Assembly (NCBI GenBank): GCA_018992685.1
Contig: JACVGT010000003.1
Coordinates: 156,585-220,584 of the forward strand
Origin: Theionarchaea archaeon
GTDB lineage: Archaea; Methanobacteriota_B; Thermococci; Methanofastidiosales; SZ-28-30
Direction of reading: 5' to 3'
Length of the DNA: 64,000 nucleotides
Shown one piece after another: positions 33,027-41,896 of the stretch. Under the pieces are notes generated by a model that worked only from the letters and a program-made list of their open reading frames with translations, had not been told where the DNA came from and ran no database searches. The stretch's first letter is position 1. Each line of letters opens with the position of its first letter. A program made the position numbers and the translations under genes.

Positions 33027-34085
33027 CTACATCCTCTTGTTCAGTATGTCACTGATTTCCCGTGTGGCTTTCAATCCACTCCCTGTCAACACGGCTGCCC
33101 GTGATTTTGAGGGGTCTACCTTTCTCAGAGCGGCCATCACAGACGCAGACGTGGGTTCAATGAACAATCCCAGGCTGACAGCTTTCTTCAGGCCTTCAGC
33201 TATTTCCTTTTCTGAAACAACCACAAGTTCCCCATTCTGCCGGACGATTTTCAGTATCTCCTGCAGTCGCGGCGGGTGTTCCACGAGCAATCCCTCGGCC
33301 ACAGACTTTTCACATGTCCTCTCTTTCTCATACAGTGCATTGTACACAGGTGAACACACTTCAGGCTGTACTCCCACCAGGTTGGGGATCCGCTCAATCA
33401 CATCAGACTCATACAGGTGCTTGAATCCCAAATAGGCTCCGTAATACAGCGAGCCTGACCCCACAGGTACAACCACGACATCAGGCACGTCCCAGTCGAG
33501 CTGCTCGCCAATCTCGTATGCAATTGTCTTCATTCCCTGTAGAAACCAGGGATTCCACTGGTGAGATGCATAGTACACAGTCTCAGCCCGTTTCAGTGCC
33601 TCCTTCCTGGTATCCTCGCGGGTTCCTTCAACCTTCCTCATGTCTGCCCCGAATGCTTCTATTTGAAAGACTTTCCCCTGCGAAGCATAGGCCGGGACGT
33701 AAATCTCAGCCGTGATTCCAGCTCTGGCAGCATATGCAGCAATGGAGGCACCCGCATTTCCTGAAGAATCCTCCACAATTCGAGGTATGTTGTGGCGGTG
33801 CAGGACAGACATCATCACTGTTGAACCTCTATCCTTGAAGGACCCGGTGGGAAAGAAGAAATCAAGTTTGTAATAACAGTTATCAATGAAAACGAAAGGA
33901 GTATGTCCTTCGTCAAAGGATACACGTTTTTCCGTGCCCAAGTAGGGCTGATAACGCCACAGTGATGATCCCTTCAGCTCTCTAACATCAAACTGCTGTT
34001 CTTCTAGTACCTCTACAGGGCCTCCACAGACACACTTCCAAGCAGTCTCTTCCACTTCGTGACCGCATCGAGAACACACAATCAT
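33027..34085 (-). CDS. Second threonine synthase-like PLP enzyme
   Basis: 352 residues with an N-terminal zinc ribbon (VCSRCGHEV ... WKCVCGG) and the fold-II core: [21 protein letters not shown] with the PLP lysine, [15 protein letters not shown] phosphate loop (canonical SSGN retained, unlike the first copy at 24.8 kb), [16 protein letters not shown] and VLTGSGLKA. It is shorter than classical ThrC (about 400-480) and may be a threonine synthase-like ammonia-lyase or a specialised beta-replacing enzyme. Its start overlaps the TFB stop in an ATGA arrangement, so expression is coupled to TFB. Confidence 0.85.
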   Translation of the reverse strand: MIVCSRCGHEVEETAWKCVCGGPVEVLEEQQFDVRELKGSSLWRYQPYLGTEKRVSFDEGHTPFVFIDNCYYKLDFFFPTGSFKDRGSTVMMSVLHRHNIPRIVEDSSGNAGASIAAYAARAGITAEIYVPAYASQGKVFQIEAFGADMRKVEGTREDTRKEALKRAETVYYASHQWNPWFLQGMKTIAYEIGEQLDWDVPDVVVVPVGSGSLYYGAYLGFKHLYESDVIERIPNLVGVQPEVCSPVYNALYEKERTCEKSVAEGLLVEHPPRLQEILKIVRQNGELVVVSEKEIAEGLKKAVSLGLFIEPTSASVMAALRKVDPSKSRAAVLTGSGLKATREISDILNKRM

Positions 34086-34987
34086 ACATCCACGTCCAGG
34101 CCCAGCTTGTCCTGAAAGTCTTTATACCTGTTCCGCACGGTCACCTCCGTCACTTTGGCAATCTCTGACACTTCCCTCTGTGTCTTCCTCTCGTCATGTT
34201 CAATACTTGAAATATACAAAGCAGCAGCCGCAGCACCCATGGGTCCCTTTCCAGACGTGAGACCCAAATCCATTGCCTGCTTCAGAATTTCTACAGCCCT
34301 TCTCTGGACCTGTGCAGAAACTCCCAGTTCAGAAGCAAACCGAGGAATGTAATCCAGTGGGTTGGTAGGTGGGAGCCTGATACCTAGCTCTCTCATAATG
34401 TATCGGTAACTACGTCCAATTTCCTTCTTTTCCACCCGTGCATACTCAGCAATTTCATCCAGGGTTCTGGGCACCTTGCACTTCCTGCACGATGCATACA
34501 GACATCCTGCTGTTACTCCTTCAATGCTTCTCCCTCTTACTAATCCCTCTTCAATTGCGCGCCTATACAGAATAGCTGCCGCCTCCCTGATATTCTTGGG
34601 AAGCTGCATGTGGGAGGATAGCCGGTTTAGTTCAGTCAAAGCGAAAGCCAAATTACGAGACATGGCATCAGAGACCCTAATCCTCCGCTGCCACTTACGC
34701 ATCCTGTAAATCTGAGCTCTTTTTCCAGGGTTTAAATCTCTTCCATGGATGTCTCTATCTCTCCAGTCGATATCAGTAGACAACCCCTTATCATGGATCA
34801 TGTAAGTCATTGGGGCTCCGGTACGTTCTCTTTTGTCTCTCTGTTCAGAATCAAAAGCACGCCATTCAGGACCTGAATCCAGCAAGGTTTCCTTCACAAC
34901 CAGCCCACATTCAGAACAGATTACCTCAGCCCTATCATAATCGTGGTAGAGGTTAATACTACCACATTCGGGACATTGGTCATTCAT
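34082..34987 (-). CDS. tfb: Transcription initiation factor B (TFIIB homologue)
   Basis: 301 residues, full length. The zinc ribbon is [26 protein letters not shown] (residues 4-29). The B-finger/reader follows ([17 protein letters not shown]). Two cyclin repeats run from about 105 to 195 and 200 to 300, with the BRE-recognising second-repeat helix [20 protein letters not shown] at the end. TFB bridges TBP-TATA-BRE and RNA polymerase. A TATA box on the minus strand (TTATTTAAAC, about 35049-35058) gives a leader of roughly 35 nt. It is cotranscribed with a threonine-synthase-like gene, an unusual pairing. Whether other tfb paralogues exist outside cannot be seen. Confidence 0.98.
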   Translation of the reverse strand: MNDQCPECGSINLYHDYDRAEVICSECGLVVKETLLDSGPEWRAFDSEQRDKRERTGAPMTYMIHDKGLSTDIDWRDRDIHGRDLNPGKRAQIYRMRKWQRRIRVSDAMSRNLAFALTELNRLSSHMQLPKNIREAAAILYRRAIEEGLVRGRSIEGVTAGCLYASCRKCKVPRTLDEIAEYARVEKKEIGRSYRYIMRELGIRLPPTNPLDYIPRFASELGVSAQVQRRAVEILKQAMDLGLTSGKGPMGAAAAALYISSIEHDERKTQREVSEIAKVTEVTVRNRYKDFQDKLGLDVDV

Positions 34988-35177
34988 GGTTTCTCCCTCT
35001 CTCTCGGAAAAAAGGTAACACCTTGATCAGACCTTCTAGTATTGCCTGTTTAAATAACTTTCGCTCTATGGTGCAGTGATGCAACTGATTCTGGTAAACA
35101 GAGCTGAAAAAGAAAAGGACACCTTCCATTATTTATTACTCTCAGTGATAAAATACATTTTAAAGGTGGGGTAAGAA

Positions 35178-36506
35178 ATGGATAGCATGACACTGGTACA
35201 CCTTGGTATTGACAGCACTGATTCATTGACCAAAGGGATGTGCACCAGCTACCTGGGTACAGTACTTGCTAAGAGAGTTCTCCGCGCTGGCGCTGTTTTG
35301 GCTGATTATCCCAATTTAATACGCCTGAACCCAAACATCCCGTATAAGACCAGGGGGAATGGGGCTGTAGTCCTGCGGTTGGAGGTTCCAGATTCCCAGG
35401 TTCGAGACATGGTGGAATATGCTCAGGAGACGGTAGAGGAACTTGCAGTGTTTTCTGATCCACAGACCAATCCGGGCATTGCTGTTCTGAAAGGAAGGGT
35501 TCCAGATGTCTTACATCACTTTTATGAAAGAGCGTTGCACCGGCTCCTCACAGTAAGGGAGGCCTACAGCACAGCAGAGAAGGCAGGAGCTTTTCTCAAA
35601 GGGTATAAGAATAGGAGAGGCGTTGTGGGGGCACTGGCGGGCGTTGGTGAGCCATTGCTGCACGATCACACGTTCGAACTACTGGTGTACAGGAAAGAGG
35701 AGAACTGGGGAAAAGATAGGCACATAAATGAAGAATCAGTTATTAGAATGGATAAGACAGTTGACGATGTTTTTTTTAACTATGATAACGAGGAGAAAAC
35801 GGTATGTATAGCCCCACACACGGTATGCCCTGTGCTTGCGGGTATCAGGGGGGAATCGGCAGAAAGCGTGTTGCGGGGACTTTCCATGATAGACCTGGGA
35901 GAAGAGTTCACGGATTCTGTGATCTTCAGGACGAATCAGCACACTAATGTACACTTCGAAAGGGTCAGGACAGTGGCAGAGATTAGGGATTATAGTTCTG
36001 TCATTGTTGAAGGTACGGTATCTGGATATCCCATGATTATCCGCGGAGGGCATGTTTTCTTCGAGCTCGAGAACAATGGGGTGATCCGCTGCGCTGCCTT
36101 TGAACCCACCAAGAGCTTCCGGGAGGTCGTTCGTCGCTTGCAGGCAGGAGACACAATCCGGGCATATGGAGGCTGCAATCGTGGGGGAAAGAACAGGGTA
36201 AAGACCATCAATCTTGAACGGCTGGACATCATAGCAGTTAGGAATCATGTGTATTCCAATCCTATTTGTTCCTCATGTGGGAAATCAATGAGTTCTGAAG
36301 GAAAGGGGAAAGGGTTTCAGTGCAAACGATGCAAAGTCAGAAAGGTAGAAAAAGAACTCGTCAGGATTGAAAGAGAGATTTCACCAGGTTCTTATGAACC
36401 ACCACCATCAGCGTGGAGGCATCTGTACAAGATGCTGGGGAGAAAAAGGACAAACAAAGGAAAACCTGATGTGATAGAATCCTGGATACAAGTGCGGAAG
36501 GGTTAG
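35178..36506 (+). CDS. tiaS: tRNA(Ile2) 2-agmatinylcytidine synthetase TiaS
   Basis: 442 residues (439 if ATG 35187 is used). TiaS attaches agmatine to C34 of tRNA(Ile2)-CAU so that AUA is read as isoleucine. The N-terminus VHLGIDSTDSLTKGMCTSYLG is the conserved TCKD start; further marks are NPNIPYKTRGNGAV, GYKNRRGVVGALAGVG, the OB-fold segment VIVEGTVSGYPMIIRGGHVFFEL and a C-terminal zinc ribbon (CSSCGKSM ... QCKRCKVRK). The TATA box (CATTTTAAAG, 35156-35165) is about 27 nt from ATG 35187 (MTLVHLGIDSTDS), which favours that start for a leaderless message. The gene is confined to archaea. Confidence 0.97.
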   Translation: MDSMTLVHLGIDSTDSLTKGMCTSYLGTVLAKRVLRAGAVLADYPNLIRLNPNIPYKTRGNGAVVLRLEVPDSQVRDMVEYAQETVEELAVFSDPQTNPGIAVLKGRVPDVLHHFYERALHRLLTVREAYSTAEKAGAFLKGYKNRRGVVGALAGVGEPLLHDHTFELLVYRKEENWGKDRHINEESVIRMDKTVDDVFFNYDNEEKTVCIAPHTVCPVLAGIRGESAESVLRGLSMIDLGEEFTDSVIFRTNQHTNVHFERVRTVAEIRDYSSVIVEGTVSGYPMIIRGGHVFFELENNGVIRCAAFEPTKSFREVVRRLQAGDTIRAYGGCNRGGKNRVKTINLERLDIIAVRNHVYSNPICSSCGKSMSSEGKGKGFQCKRCKVRKVEKELVRIEREISPGSYEPPPSAWRHLYKMLGRKRTNKGKPDVIESWIQVRKG

Positions 36507-36518
36507 TGACTCATGGAC

Positions 36519-38816
36519 TTATTGGAGTGCGGTCTCATATATCGTGAAGGCATTGGACAACTCATGCAGGATATCGCCAATCCACGTTCTTGCAGCTTTG
36601 AATGTGTTTTCCCGGTCACTTCCTGCTATGATAATGATCGTTTGTCCCTCAGAGAATACATTGTATTTAACAAAGACTTTTTGAGCTCCTTCTTCTTCCA
36701 AAGACGCTTTCTCTTCCTCTGTCAGGAGCAGGCTTACCACGTCGGTGACCACCCGTGCTTGATGTCCTCCCAGGATGACTAGGTGTTTTCGGGATTTCAG
36801 TGCTTCAAGGCACACGTGACATGAGCTCTTCTCCACAGGAAATCCCTGCCTGTGTAACATGCTAACCACGAACTCCCCCGCTTCTTCGTCAAAGGCATTG
36901 TTAACCACGGTGACAGGTTCAGTGACATCGTACACCAGGAACCCGTGATCTTCAACAGTAACCTCTCCCGGATTGTCAACAGTCTCTGGAGACGACAGGA
37001 ATGGATAGAACGTACCACTGGCCACTGGCCATCCCGTGTGCAGGCGGATCTCCTGGAGGTCTGGGGTACTGTCTGAAATTCCAGACAAGTTTAAAACTCT
37101 CAATATGAGCGTATTTTCCTTTACAAAGGGCAGGATAATTATTCTCTCTGCATCGACCTCAAAAATAGCGGGTATGTCCAGTGCTTCTAGAACGGCTGAG
37201 AAATCAGACGTGGCCTCTTCTCCATTTCCTCTCTCTTCTGGAATCCACCAGTCGTAAAAGGGCCGGACGTCACGATAGTACTCCATTCCCACGGGCGGAA
37301 CCATTACAGCGTATTCAGGTAGTGGATTGACGGTTCGTTCTTCCCCCCATTCATCATATTGACCCGCCTCTCCCGTTGCCACAACCTGACCTCCCTGTTC
37401 CACAAATGCTTTCACCTTCTCAATATCTGTATCTCCCATGCAGGCTGTATTGGGTAGTATCACTGTATGGAACGCATCCAGATCATCGAGCGAGAAGAGA
37501 ACCTTGTAGGGAACATTGAATTCCAGAAGCATCATGGATATTCCCATGAACTCAGTGTAAAAGTCTCCTTCATACTCATGCTGGTAGAAATCAATGGTGC
37601 CCTTAGAGTAGTACACTCCCACATTCGCCCACATCTCTGGACCGTGGTAATACTCAGCATACTGATCAATCCAGGCGAAGATCTTCTTCTGCTGGGTCAG
37701 ATCAGCTGTCCCAGACATGTATGGTGCTTTTGTGTCGTAGAAATTGCACCCTGCAGTCAGGACAGAGGCAGAAAGCATTCTTTGACCTTCACCATCAGAG
37801 GAATACGCCAGAATCCATGACGGGTGGTCTGTGTCCAGTCCTCTGTAAAAAAGATAGGTGGCCAAGTCCCTCAGATAGTTGTAATAATCATGTGTTTTCT
37901 CACTATATGACGCTGCAGGATATTCATGCGCCAGACAGTCTGTAACCCTTCTCAGGAGGACAGGGCTCCACGCCTCCCTCACACTTCCCACGTCAATGCC
38001 GTGCCAGTGTTCTACAATGAGTTCGCACACAGGATTGACTGCCTTTATGGCATCGTTCAATTCTTTGATGAAGCTGGTGATAACATTCTGTCTCCATAGA
38101 ATCCAGGTTTTCCAGGTCTTATCATCCCAGTCAACAGTATCAGGAAGCCTTGATCCTGTATCTTCTCTGAATTTCCGTCTGCAGTCTTCACAGTGGCAGG
38201 CCCAGTTGTCTTCCCAGTCTCCGAAATCACAGAGGAATTTGGGAATGTCAACCCAGATGCCGTCAATGCCAGTACCAGCCAGCCTCCTGAAATTGGATTT
38301 GACTATCTGGCTGTATTCAGGGTCATTGGGACACAGCCATACATCCTCATCAACCTCACCCACCCAGAAGGCTACATCCCCGTAGAAGACTGCTTTCCTT
38401 CCGTCCATGCCTACCTGCAGCCACTCGGGGTGGTCTGTGTAGATACTGTGGGTTCCCTCGTCGGCTGCACCATCTTTGTTGCGATCAACGTCAGGAGTGA
38501 CGATTTCCAGGGGCCCCTGGTAGATGATTAATGCCATATCAGGGTAGTTTTCATGAAGGTATGCGGAGGCCTTCTCGAGAAACTGAAGGTCAGATGACCA
38601 GTCCCCCTCCAGCAGGGGATCTGAAACCCAGGTTAAAATGACTGACTGACCCCCCTCATGAAGTTCATCAATAGTCTCTGTCATTTCCTGGTCTGTCATA
38701 TCTGGCCAGAGGACGCCTCCTGCAATACGTGCTGAATCAATCCAGGATTGCTGGGTTGCTGCTGGTATCAATGATACAAGTAAGAAGATGATGATCAGGC
38801 ACGATGCTCGTCTCAT
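36519..38816 (-). CDS. Secreted glycoside-hydrolase-like protein
   Basis: 765 residues with a signal peptide (ASCLIIIFLLVSLIPAATQQ). Residues about 30-420 read as a TIM barrel of the type found in putative glycosidases of the GH42/GH29-like and DUF4015/GHL groups: QSVILTWVSDPLL, ALIIYQGPLE, GTGIDGIWVDIPKFLCDFGDW, CHCEDCRRKFREDTG and LIVEHWHGIDV. A Rossmann-like GATase/trimerisation segment follows (FHTVILPNTACMGDTD, FVEQGGQVVATG). The C-terminal 130 residues include HLVILGGHQARVV and IIIIAGSDRENTF, a module seen in archaeal S-layer-type proteins. It probably trims surface or dietary glycans outside the cell. Substrate unknown. A TATA-like TTATATCAA lies at about 38838-38847. Confidence 0.7.
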   Translation of the reverse strand: MRRASCLIIIFLLVSLIPAATQQSWIDSARIAGGVLWPDMTDQEMTETIDELHEGGQSVILTWVSDPLLEGDWSSDLQFLEKASAYLHENYPDMALIIYQGPLEIVTPDVDRNKDGAADEGTHSIYTDHPEWLQVGMDGRKAVFYGDVAFWVGEVDEDVWLCPNDPEYSQIVKSNFRRLAGTGIDGIWVDIPKFLCDFGDWEDNWACHCEDCRRKFREDTGSRLPDTVDWDDKTWKTWILWRQNVITSFIKELNDAIKAVNPVCELIVEHWHGIDVGSVREAWSPVLLRRVTDCLAHEYPAASYSEKTHDYYNYLRDLATYLFYRGLDTDHPSWILAYSSDGEGQRMLSASVLTAGCNFYDTKAPYMSGTADLTQQKKIFAWIDQYAEYYHGPEMWANVGVYYSKGTIDFYQHEYEGDFYTEFMGISMMLLEFNVPYKVLFSLDDLDAFHTVILPNTACMGDTDIEKVKAFVEQGGQVVATGEAGQYDEWGEERTVNPLPEYAVMVPPVGMEYYRDVRPFYDWWIPEERGNGEEATSDFSAVLEALDIPAIFEVDAERIIILPFVKENTLILRVLNLSGISDSTPDLQEIRLHTGWPVASGTFYPFLSSPETVDNPGEVTVEDHGFLVYDVTEPVTVVNNAFDEEAGEFVVSMLHRQGFPVEKSSCHVCLEALKSRKHLVILGGHQARVVTDVVSLLLTEEEKASLEEEGAQKVFVKYNVFSEGQTIIIIAGSDRENTFKAARTWIGDILHELSNAFTIYETALQ

Positions 38817-39164
38817 GATCTATGTGACCTGTCCATTGATATAAGTCTATGGTGACGTTGTCAGAAGATGAAATCCGGCACTATCTCATCGCAAAGTAGA
38901 GTTCAAAAGGGAAGTCACAAAAGTATCTGAGTACGTAGAATGAAGGCTTCGGGAAAGAGATTACCAAAATCAATTCCTTAGATTGGCAAAATACCCATGC
39001 AGTGCGTTTTAACACCTTTTTGATGTTATCTGCTAGCTCATTCAATTCGTTCTTTGAAAATTCTTCTACATTTCCACTGGCACACTAGTATGCACAATCC
39101 TGCAGCAGCTGGAATTGATATTAAAAACACAAAGCTTTTATAAATTAGTTACAATATGAGAGTG
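38817..39164. other. AT-rich intergenic region
   Basis: About 340 bp with no ORF or hairpin that stands out. It holds the promoter of the glycosidase-like gene at the left and, at 39135-39144, the TATA box CTTTTATAAA of the small HTH gene. It marks a shift to AT-rich DNA that lasts to about 42.5 kb. Confidence 0.45.
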
Positions 39165-39413
39165 ATGGATGATAAATTAGGCGAAGAGATTATCAGAAAG
39201 CTTGAGATGCTAATCAGGATAACAGCAATCAGTGCAGTCAGGGACGAAAGCCTTGAAGACAAGATAAGGATACTATCAACTGCTGGGCTCAAGAATACAG
39301 AAATCGCTGATATATTAGGGAAGAGTCAGTCGAACATAGGAGTAAGGCTTTCGATGATCAGAAAGAAAAAGGCAAAAATCGTCGAAAATGAGTGTGAAGA
39401 ATCTCAACAATGA
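39165..39413 (+). CDS. Small sigma-region-4-like HTH protein
   Basis: 82 residues from ATG 39165, which lies 26 nt from the TATA box; ATG 39156 is the alternative. An N-terminal amphipathic helix (LGEEIIRKLEMLIRITAISA) is followed by an HTH of the sigma-70 region 4/LuxR kind, KIRILSTAGLKNTEIADILGKSQSNIGVRLSMIRKKK. The helix-plus-HTH plan recurs in the five neighbouring small genes, although their HTH is winged. It could act as a transcription factor of this island. It is convergent with the 275-residue gene. Confidence 0.75.
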   Translation: MDDKLGEEIIRKLEMLIRITAISAVRDESLEDKIRILSTAGLKNTEIADILGKSQSNIGVRLSMIRKKKAKIVENECEESQQ

Positions 39414-39488
39414 AAATCCAAAATCAGATTGCCGAAAATCAAGATACCAAAGGAAATGTTCTAAATGGGCCCGATATATGGGTTGACA

Positions 39489-40316
39489 TCATGATATACT
39501 CAATTTGCTGTATGCAAAGAGTATTCTCGCTGTGTCAGTCCCATCAATTACGCAATAATAGAGTTTCATATTCTTGCTTCCGCTAAGATTGGAAACGCAT
39601 GTCTCTAGTAGTTTTATGACATCCGTATCTATCTCTCCAACATGCTGAACTACAAACAATTCTGCTGGTTCTGTCATAAGTCTCAATACCTGATTTCCTC
39701 TCTTTCCACATTTGTCTATTGTGAGTTTTCTTACAGAGGGACCTTTAAGAAGAAAAGCTGTGCTTATTCTTTTCCCTCTTAAAATGATGCGAGAAGAATA
39801 GAGATCACTTCTTTCACCTCCCCAATCCTCAGGGATGAATTTCTCCCCAATAATGGAGGCCAATGATTCTTTTAATTTTCTTTCACTCATTTTCACAGGG
39901 ACAAAATCTTTGACAGCCTTAGGATTAACATTCCTGACTTTCCTAAAGGAATCAATGTCATCAACATATACTCTTTCACAAGAGGTTGAAATATCCGAAG
40001 ATTTCGATATTTTCGCCTTTCTCTTGATTTCTTTCAGAACAGGTTCGAATTCATAATTCAGTCTGGTCAGGAGATCTACCAATAGTCTTCTCTTGGTTGT
40101 TGTGGTGTTGATTCTGAAAAAATCGGTCTTGATCTTGTTCATTTCCCTGATGAAGGTCTCTTCATCCGGAATGCGTGAATTCTCCTCTACCCAAGACAAA
40201 TAGACTTGAGAAGCTCTGATCGGAAAATCATCACTTGGTTCCAAACCTTCTGCTCTTATAAAATCCATGACAAGAGAAAGTATCCTTTTCTTCTTGCTCT
40301 TAGAAATAACTGGCAT
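39489..40316 (-). CDS. Unknown protein with WGGERSDLY...AFLLKG motif, possible nuclease
   Basis: 275 residues. The N-terminal 120 residues are helical and basic. The C-terminal half is compact: EKFIPEDWGGERSDLYSSRI, STAFLLKGPSVRKLTIDKCG, NQVLRLMTEPAELFVVQHVGEI and LYYCVIDGTDTARILFAY. The order Glu/Asp - strand - Lys (GGERSDLY then AFLLKG) resembles a PD-(D/E)XK-type nuclease core, and similar motifs occur in uncharacterised bacterial and archaeal proteins of defence or mobile islands; this is recalled, not computed. It is the last gene of the HTH-array operon, 9 nt after the preceding stop, so it is probably the effector of that locus. Confidence 0.6.
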   Translation of the reverse strand: MPVISKSKKKRILSLVMDFIRAEGLEPSDDFPIRASQVYLSWVEENSRIPDEETFIREMNKIKTDFFRINTTTTKRRLLVDLLTRLNYEFEPVLKEIKRKAKISKSSDISTSCERVYVDDIDSFRKVRNVNPKAVKDFVPVKMSERKLKESLASIIGEKFIPEDWGGERSDLYSSRIILRGKRISTAFLLKGPSVRKLTIDKCGKRGNQVLRLMTEPAELFVVQHVGEIDTDVIKLLETCVSNLSGSKNMKLYYCVIDGTDTARILFAYSKLSIS

Positions 40317-40325
40317 CCAATCCCC

Positions 40326-40709
40326 TTACATATCGTTTATTCCGAATTCTTGCTTCAGGATTCGGCTGATCCCAAGAATTCTATCCACCTTTCTTTTCCT
40401 GTAAATGCGATGGCCTTCACTCGTTAATTTCCATAATTCAATTAGCCCTTCATTCTTCAGGCTGGTCAATTCCCGGGATACGTTGGATTCTTTCATTTGA
40501 AGAAGCTCCGTGATATCATCAACCGTTCTTTTTTCATTTACAGCTAAAAAGACCTCAGCTTTCCTTTTTGATTTTCCAAAAAAGCTCATGATCTCAGCCA
40601 GTATGTTGTCTTTATTTGCTTTTGTAAGCAGTTCCATCGAGCAATCTATAGCTTCCAGATGCCATTTTATTTCTCTAATGTCTCTCGTGGCTTCATCGCT
40701 CTCAACCAT
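40326..40709 (-). CDS. Winged-helix protein of the array, member 1
   Basis: 127 residues from ATG 40709; the longer tracker version starts inside the upstream gene. A helical N-terminus (REIKWHLEAIDCSMELLTKA) is followed by a MarR/ArsR-like winged helix: AEVFLAVNEKRTVDDITELLQ, recognition helix MKESNVSRELTSLKNEGLIEL, and wing TSEGHRIYRKRKV. It is similar in plan to its three upstream neighbours, whose winged helices begin with a Cys/Ser-Asp-Gly turn in place of the NEK seen here. It overlaps or abuts neighbours within 10 nt, so the genes are translated from one mRNA. DNA target unknown. Confidence 0.75.
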   Translation of the reverse strand: MVESDEATRDIREIKWHLEAIDCSMELLTKANKDNILAEIMSFFGKSKRKAEVFLAVNEKRTVDDITELLQMKESNVSRELTSLKNEGLIELWKLTSEGHRIYRKRKVDRILGISRILKQEFGINDM

Positions 40710-40713
40710 TTCA

Positions 40714-41028
40714 TCACTTCCCAATCGGAAATATCTTTTTATAGAATTTGCCACCAGGTTTGTCAACTTCATAGATAATGCCCAGTTCTTCCCATTCCGC
40801 TAGGATTGGTGACAAAGTTCCACTAGTGACACCTATGATGTCTGCTATTTCATTTACGCTATGAGCCCCATCACATGCATTGTACCCCCTGATGTAATTT
40901 TGCTTCAAATTATTCCGCTTTCCATGCACAACAATTTCTCTCACTTCATCTTCGTCGAAGGCAATTCTTCTTAGAAGGGAAATTATGATCTCATTTTGTT
41001 CGATGATCTTTTCTAGTTCCTGTTTCAT
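40714..41028 (-). CDS. Winged-helix protein of the array, member 2
   Basis: 104 residues from ATG 41028, which follows GAAGGTG; the tracker start at 41067 lies in the preceding small ORF. A leucine-rich helix (LEKIIEQNEIIISLLRRIAFD) leads to the winged helix GYNACDGAHSVNEIADIIGV, TSGTLSPILAEWEELGIIYE and the basic wing GGKFYKKIF. The A-C-D-G turn before the first HTH helix matches L-C-D-G, L-S-D-G and M-C-D-G in the other members, so these are paralogues rather than chance HTH genes. Confidence 0.78.
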   Translation of the reverse strand: MKQELEKIIEQNEIIISLLRRIAFDEDEVREIVVHGKRNNLKQNYIRGYNACDGAHSVNEIADIIGVTSGTLSPILAEWEELGIIYEVDKPGGKFYKKIFPIGK

Positions 41029-41063
41029 GCTAACACCTTCAGGTTTCTGACGTTGAACGTGGT

Positions 41064-41177
41064 TCATAGATGCCTCTTATTCTTCCTCATCTCTAGATCC
41101 CTGGTTGCTCGTCTCAGCAAGAACTCTTCCTCATGCTCTAGCAATCTCTTGAAGACATCTTCATTCTTCTTGCTCAT
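41064..41177 (-). CDS. 37-residue charged helical miniprotein between array members
   Basis: Too short for the ORF track. ATG 41177 lies inside the end of member 3 (17-nt overlap) and the frame runs to a stop at 41064, giving MSKKNEDVFKRLLEHEEEFL and a basic helix. Composition and the coupled start are those of a real gene rather than a chance frame, and it fills the only gap in an otherwise overlapping operon. Predicted to be one amphipathic helix, perhaps a partner of the similar helices of the HTH proteins. Confidence 0.5.
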   Translation of the reverse strand: MSKKNEDVFKRLLEHEEEFLLRRATRDLEMRKNKRHL

Positions 41178-41550
41178 TCACATCAACTTCCTCTACGATT
41201 TCTTCATTCTTCTTTTCAGCCGATTCGGTCTCCGGGGGCTGTATGCCTACTTCTTCCAATGAAAAGACCTTACGATATCTCTTCTTGTAATCTGGATGAA
41301 TTTCCATTATACCCATAGCACACCATTTTTTCCAATGATTTCTCACAGTTTTTGACGCAACACCTGCAATCTTTGCAATTTCAGGGCTGCTTCTACCATC
41401 ACTTAATTCATATATGAGTTTTTTGGAAATATCATCTAGCTCTGATTCCAGAATCACTTTGACGTTCTGCATGCCCTGAAATTTCGTCCACTTTAGGATT
41501 TCTTCTAACACTTCCAGGAGCTTCCTGCTGGATTCCACCTCCTCCTTCAC
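41161..41550 (-). CDS. Winged-helix protein of the array, member 3
   Basis: 129 residues with a GTG start at 41550 that overlaps the stop of member 4 by one base (TAGTG). Helical N-terminus ESSRKLLEVLEEILKWTK, then the winged helix LIYELSDGRSSPEIAKIAGV, ASKTVRNHWKKWCAMGIMEI and wing DYKKRYRKVF. An acidic tail of about 30 residues (ESAEKKNEEIVEEVDVNEQEE) is unique to this member and could be an interaction tail. Confidence 0.8.
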   Translation of the reverse strand: MKEEVESSRKLLEVLEEILKWTKFQGMQNVKVILESELDDISKKLIYELSDGRSSPEIAKIAGVASKTVRNHWKKWCAMGIMEIHPDYKKRYRKVFSLEEVGIQPPETESAEKKNEEIVEEVDVNEQEE

Positions 41551-41849
41551 TAAATCACCCTTTGTGGAAAGCGCTTTCCATCTTCTAATCTGAAAGTAAC
41601 AAGGCCTTCATCTTCCAAGTCCTTGATGGTCAGGCGAACATATTCGCCTGAAACTCTAGCCTTCTTTGCAATCTCACTCATTTCGTTGCGTCCATCACAA
41701 AGCTCATATATCTTCTGCTTCTTTGGAGTTGAGAGAATTGTATACCTCTTTTCCATCATATCCTTGCTGGCAATGACCTTTAGTAGAGCAATGACTTGAT
41801 CCAGTTTTCCTTCGAGTGATCTTAGATCACTTGATGTTTCTGATGTCAT
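41550..41849 (-). CDS. Winged-helix protein of the array, member 4
   Basis: 99 residues from ATG 41849; the tracker's 41 extra residues at the front cross the promoter and are not used. Short helix RSLEGKLDQVIALLKVIA, then KIYELCDGRNEMSEIAKKAR, VSGEYVRLTIKDLEDEGLV and wing FRLEDGKRFPQ. First gene of the minus-strand arm. The TATA box ATTTAAAT centred at 41874 is 25 nt ahead, so the mRNA is leaderless, and the same box faces member 5 on the other strand. Confidence 0.8.
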   Translation of the reverse strand: MTSETSSDLRSLEGKLDQVIALLKVIASKDMMEKRYTILSTPKKQKIYELCDGRNEMSEIAKKARVSGEYVRLTIKDLEDEGLVTFRLEDGKRFPQRVI

Positions 41850-41868
41850 AGTATTCTGTAGACAATAA

Positions 41869-41878
41869 CATTTAAATA
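41869..41878. promoter_or_regulatory. Bidirectional TATA box shared by the two arms of the HTH array
   Basis: CATTTAAATA reads as a good TATA box on both strands. Its centre is 25 nt from the ATG of member 4 (minus strand) and 23 nt from the TTG of member 5 (plus strand), so one symmetrical box could drive two leaderless genes. Confidence 0.55.
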
Positions 41879-41896
41879 GTTTACTGTTAAGTTTAC

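Noticed and set aside
32908-33435. 175-codon plus-strand ORF
   Set aside because: Mostly antisense to the second threonine-synthase-like gene; low-complexity shadow.
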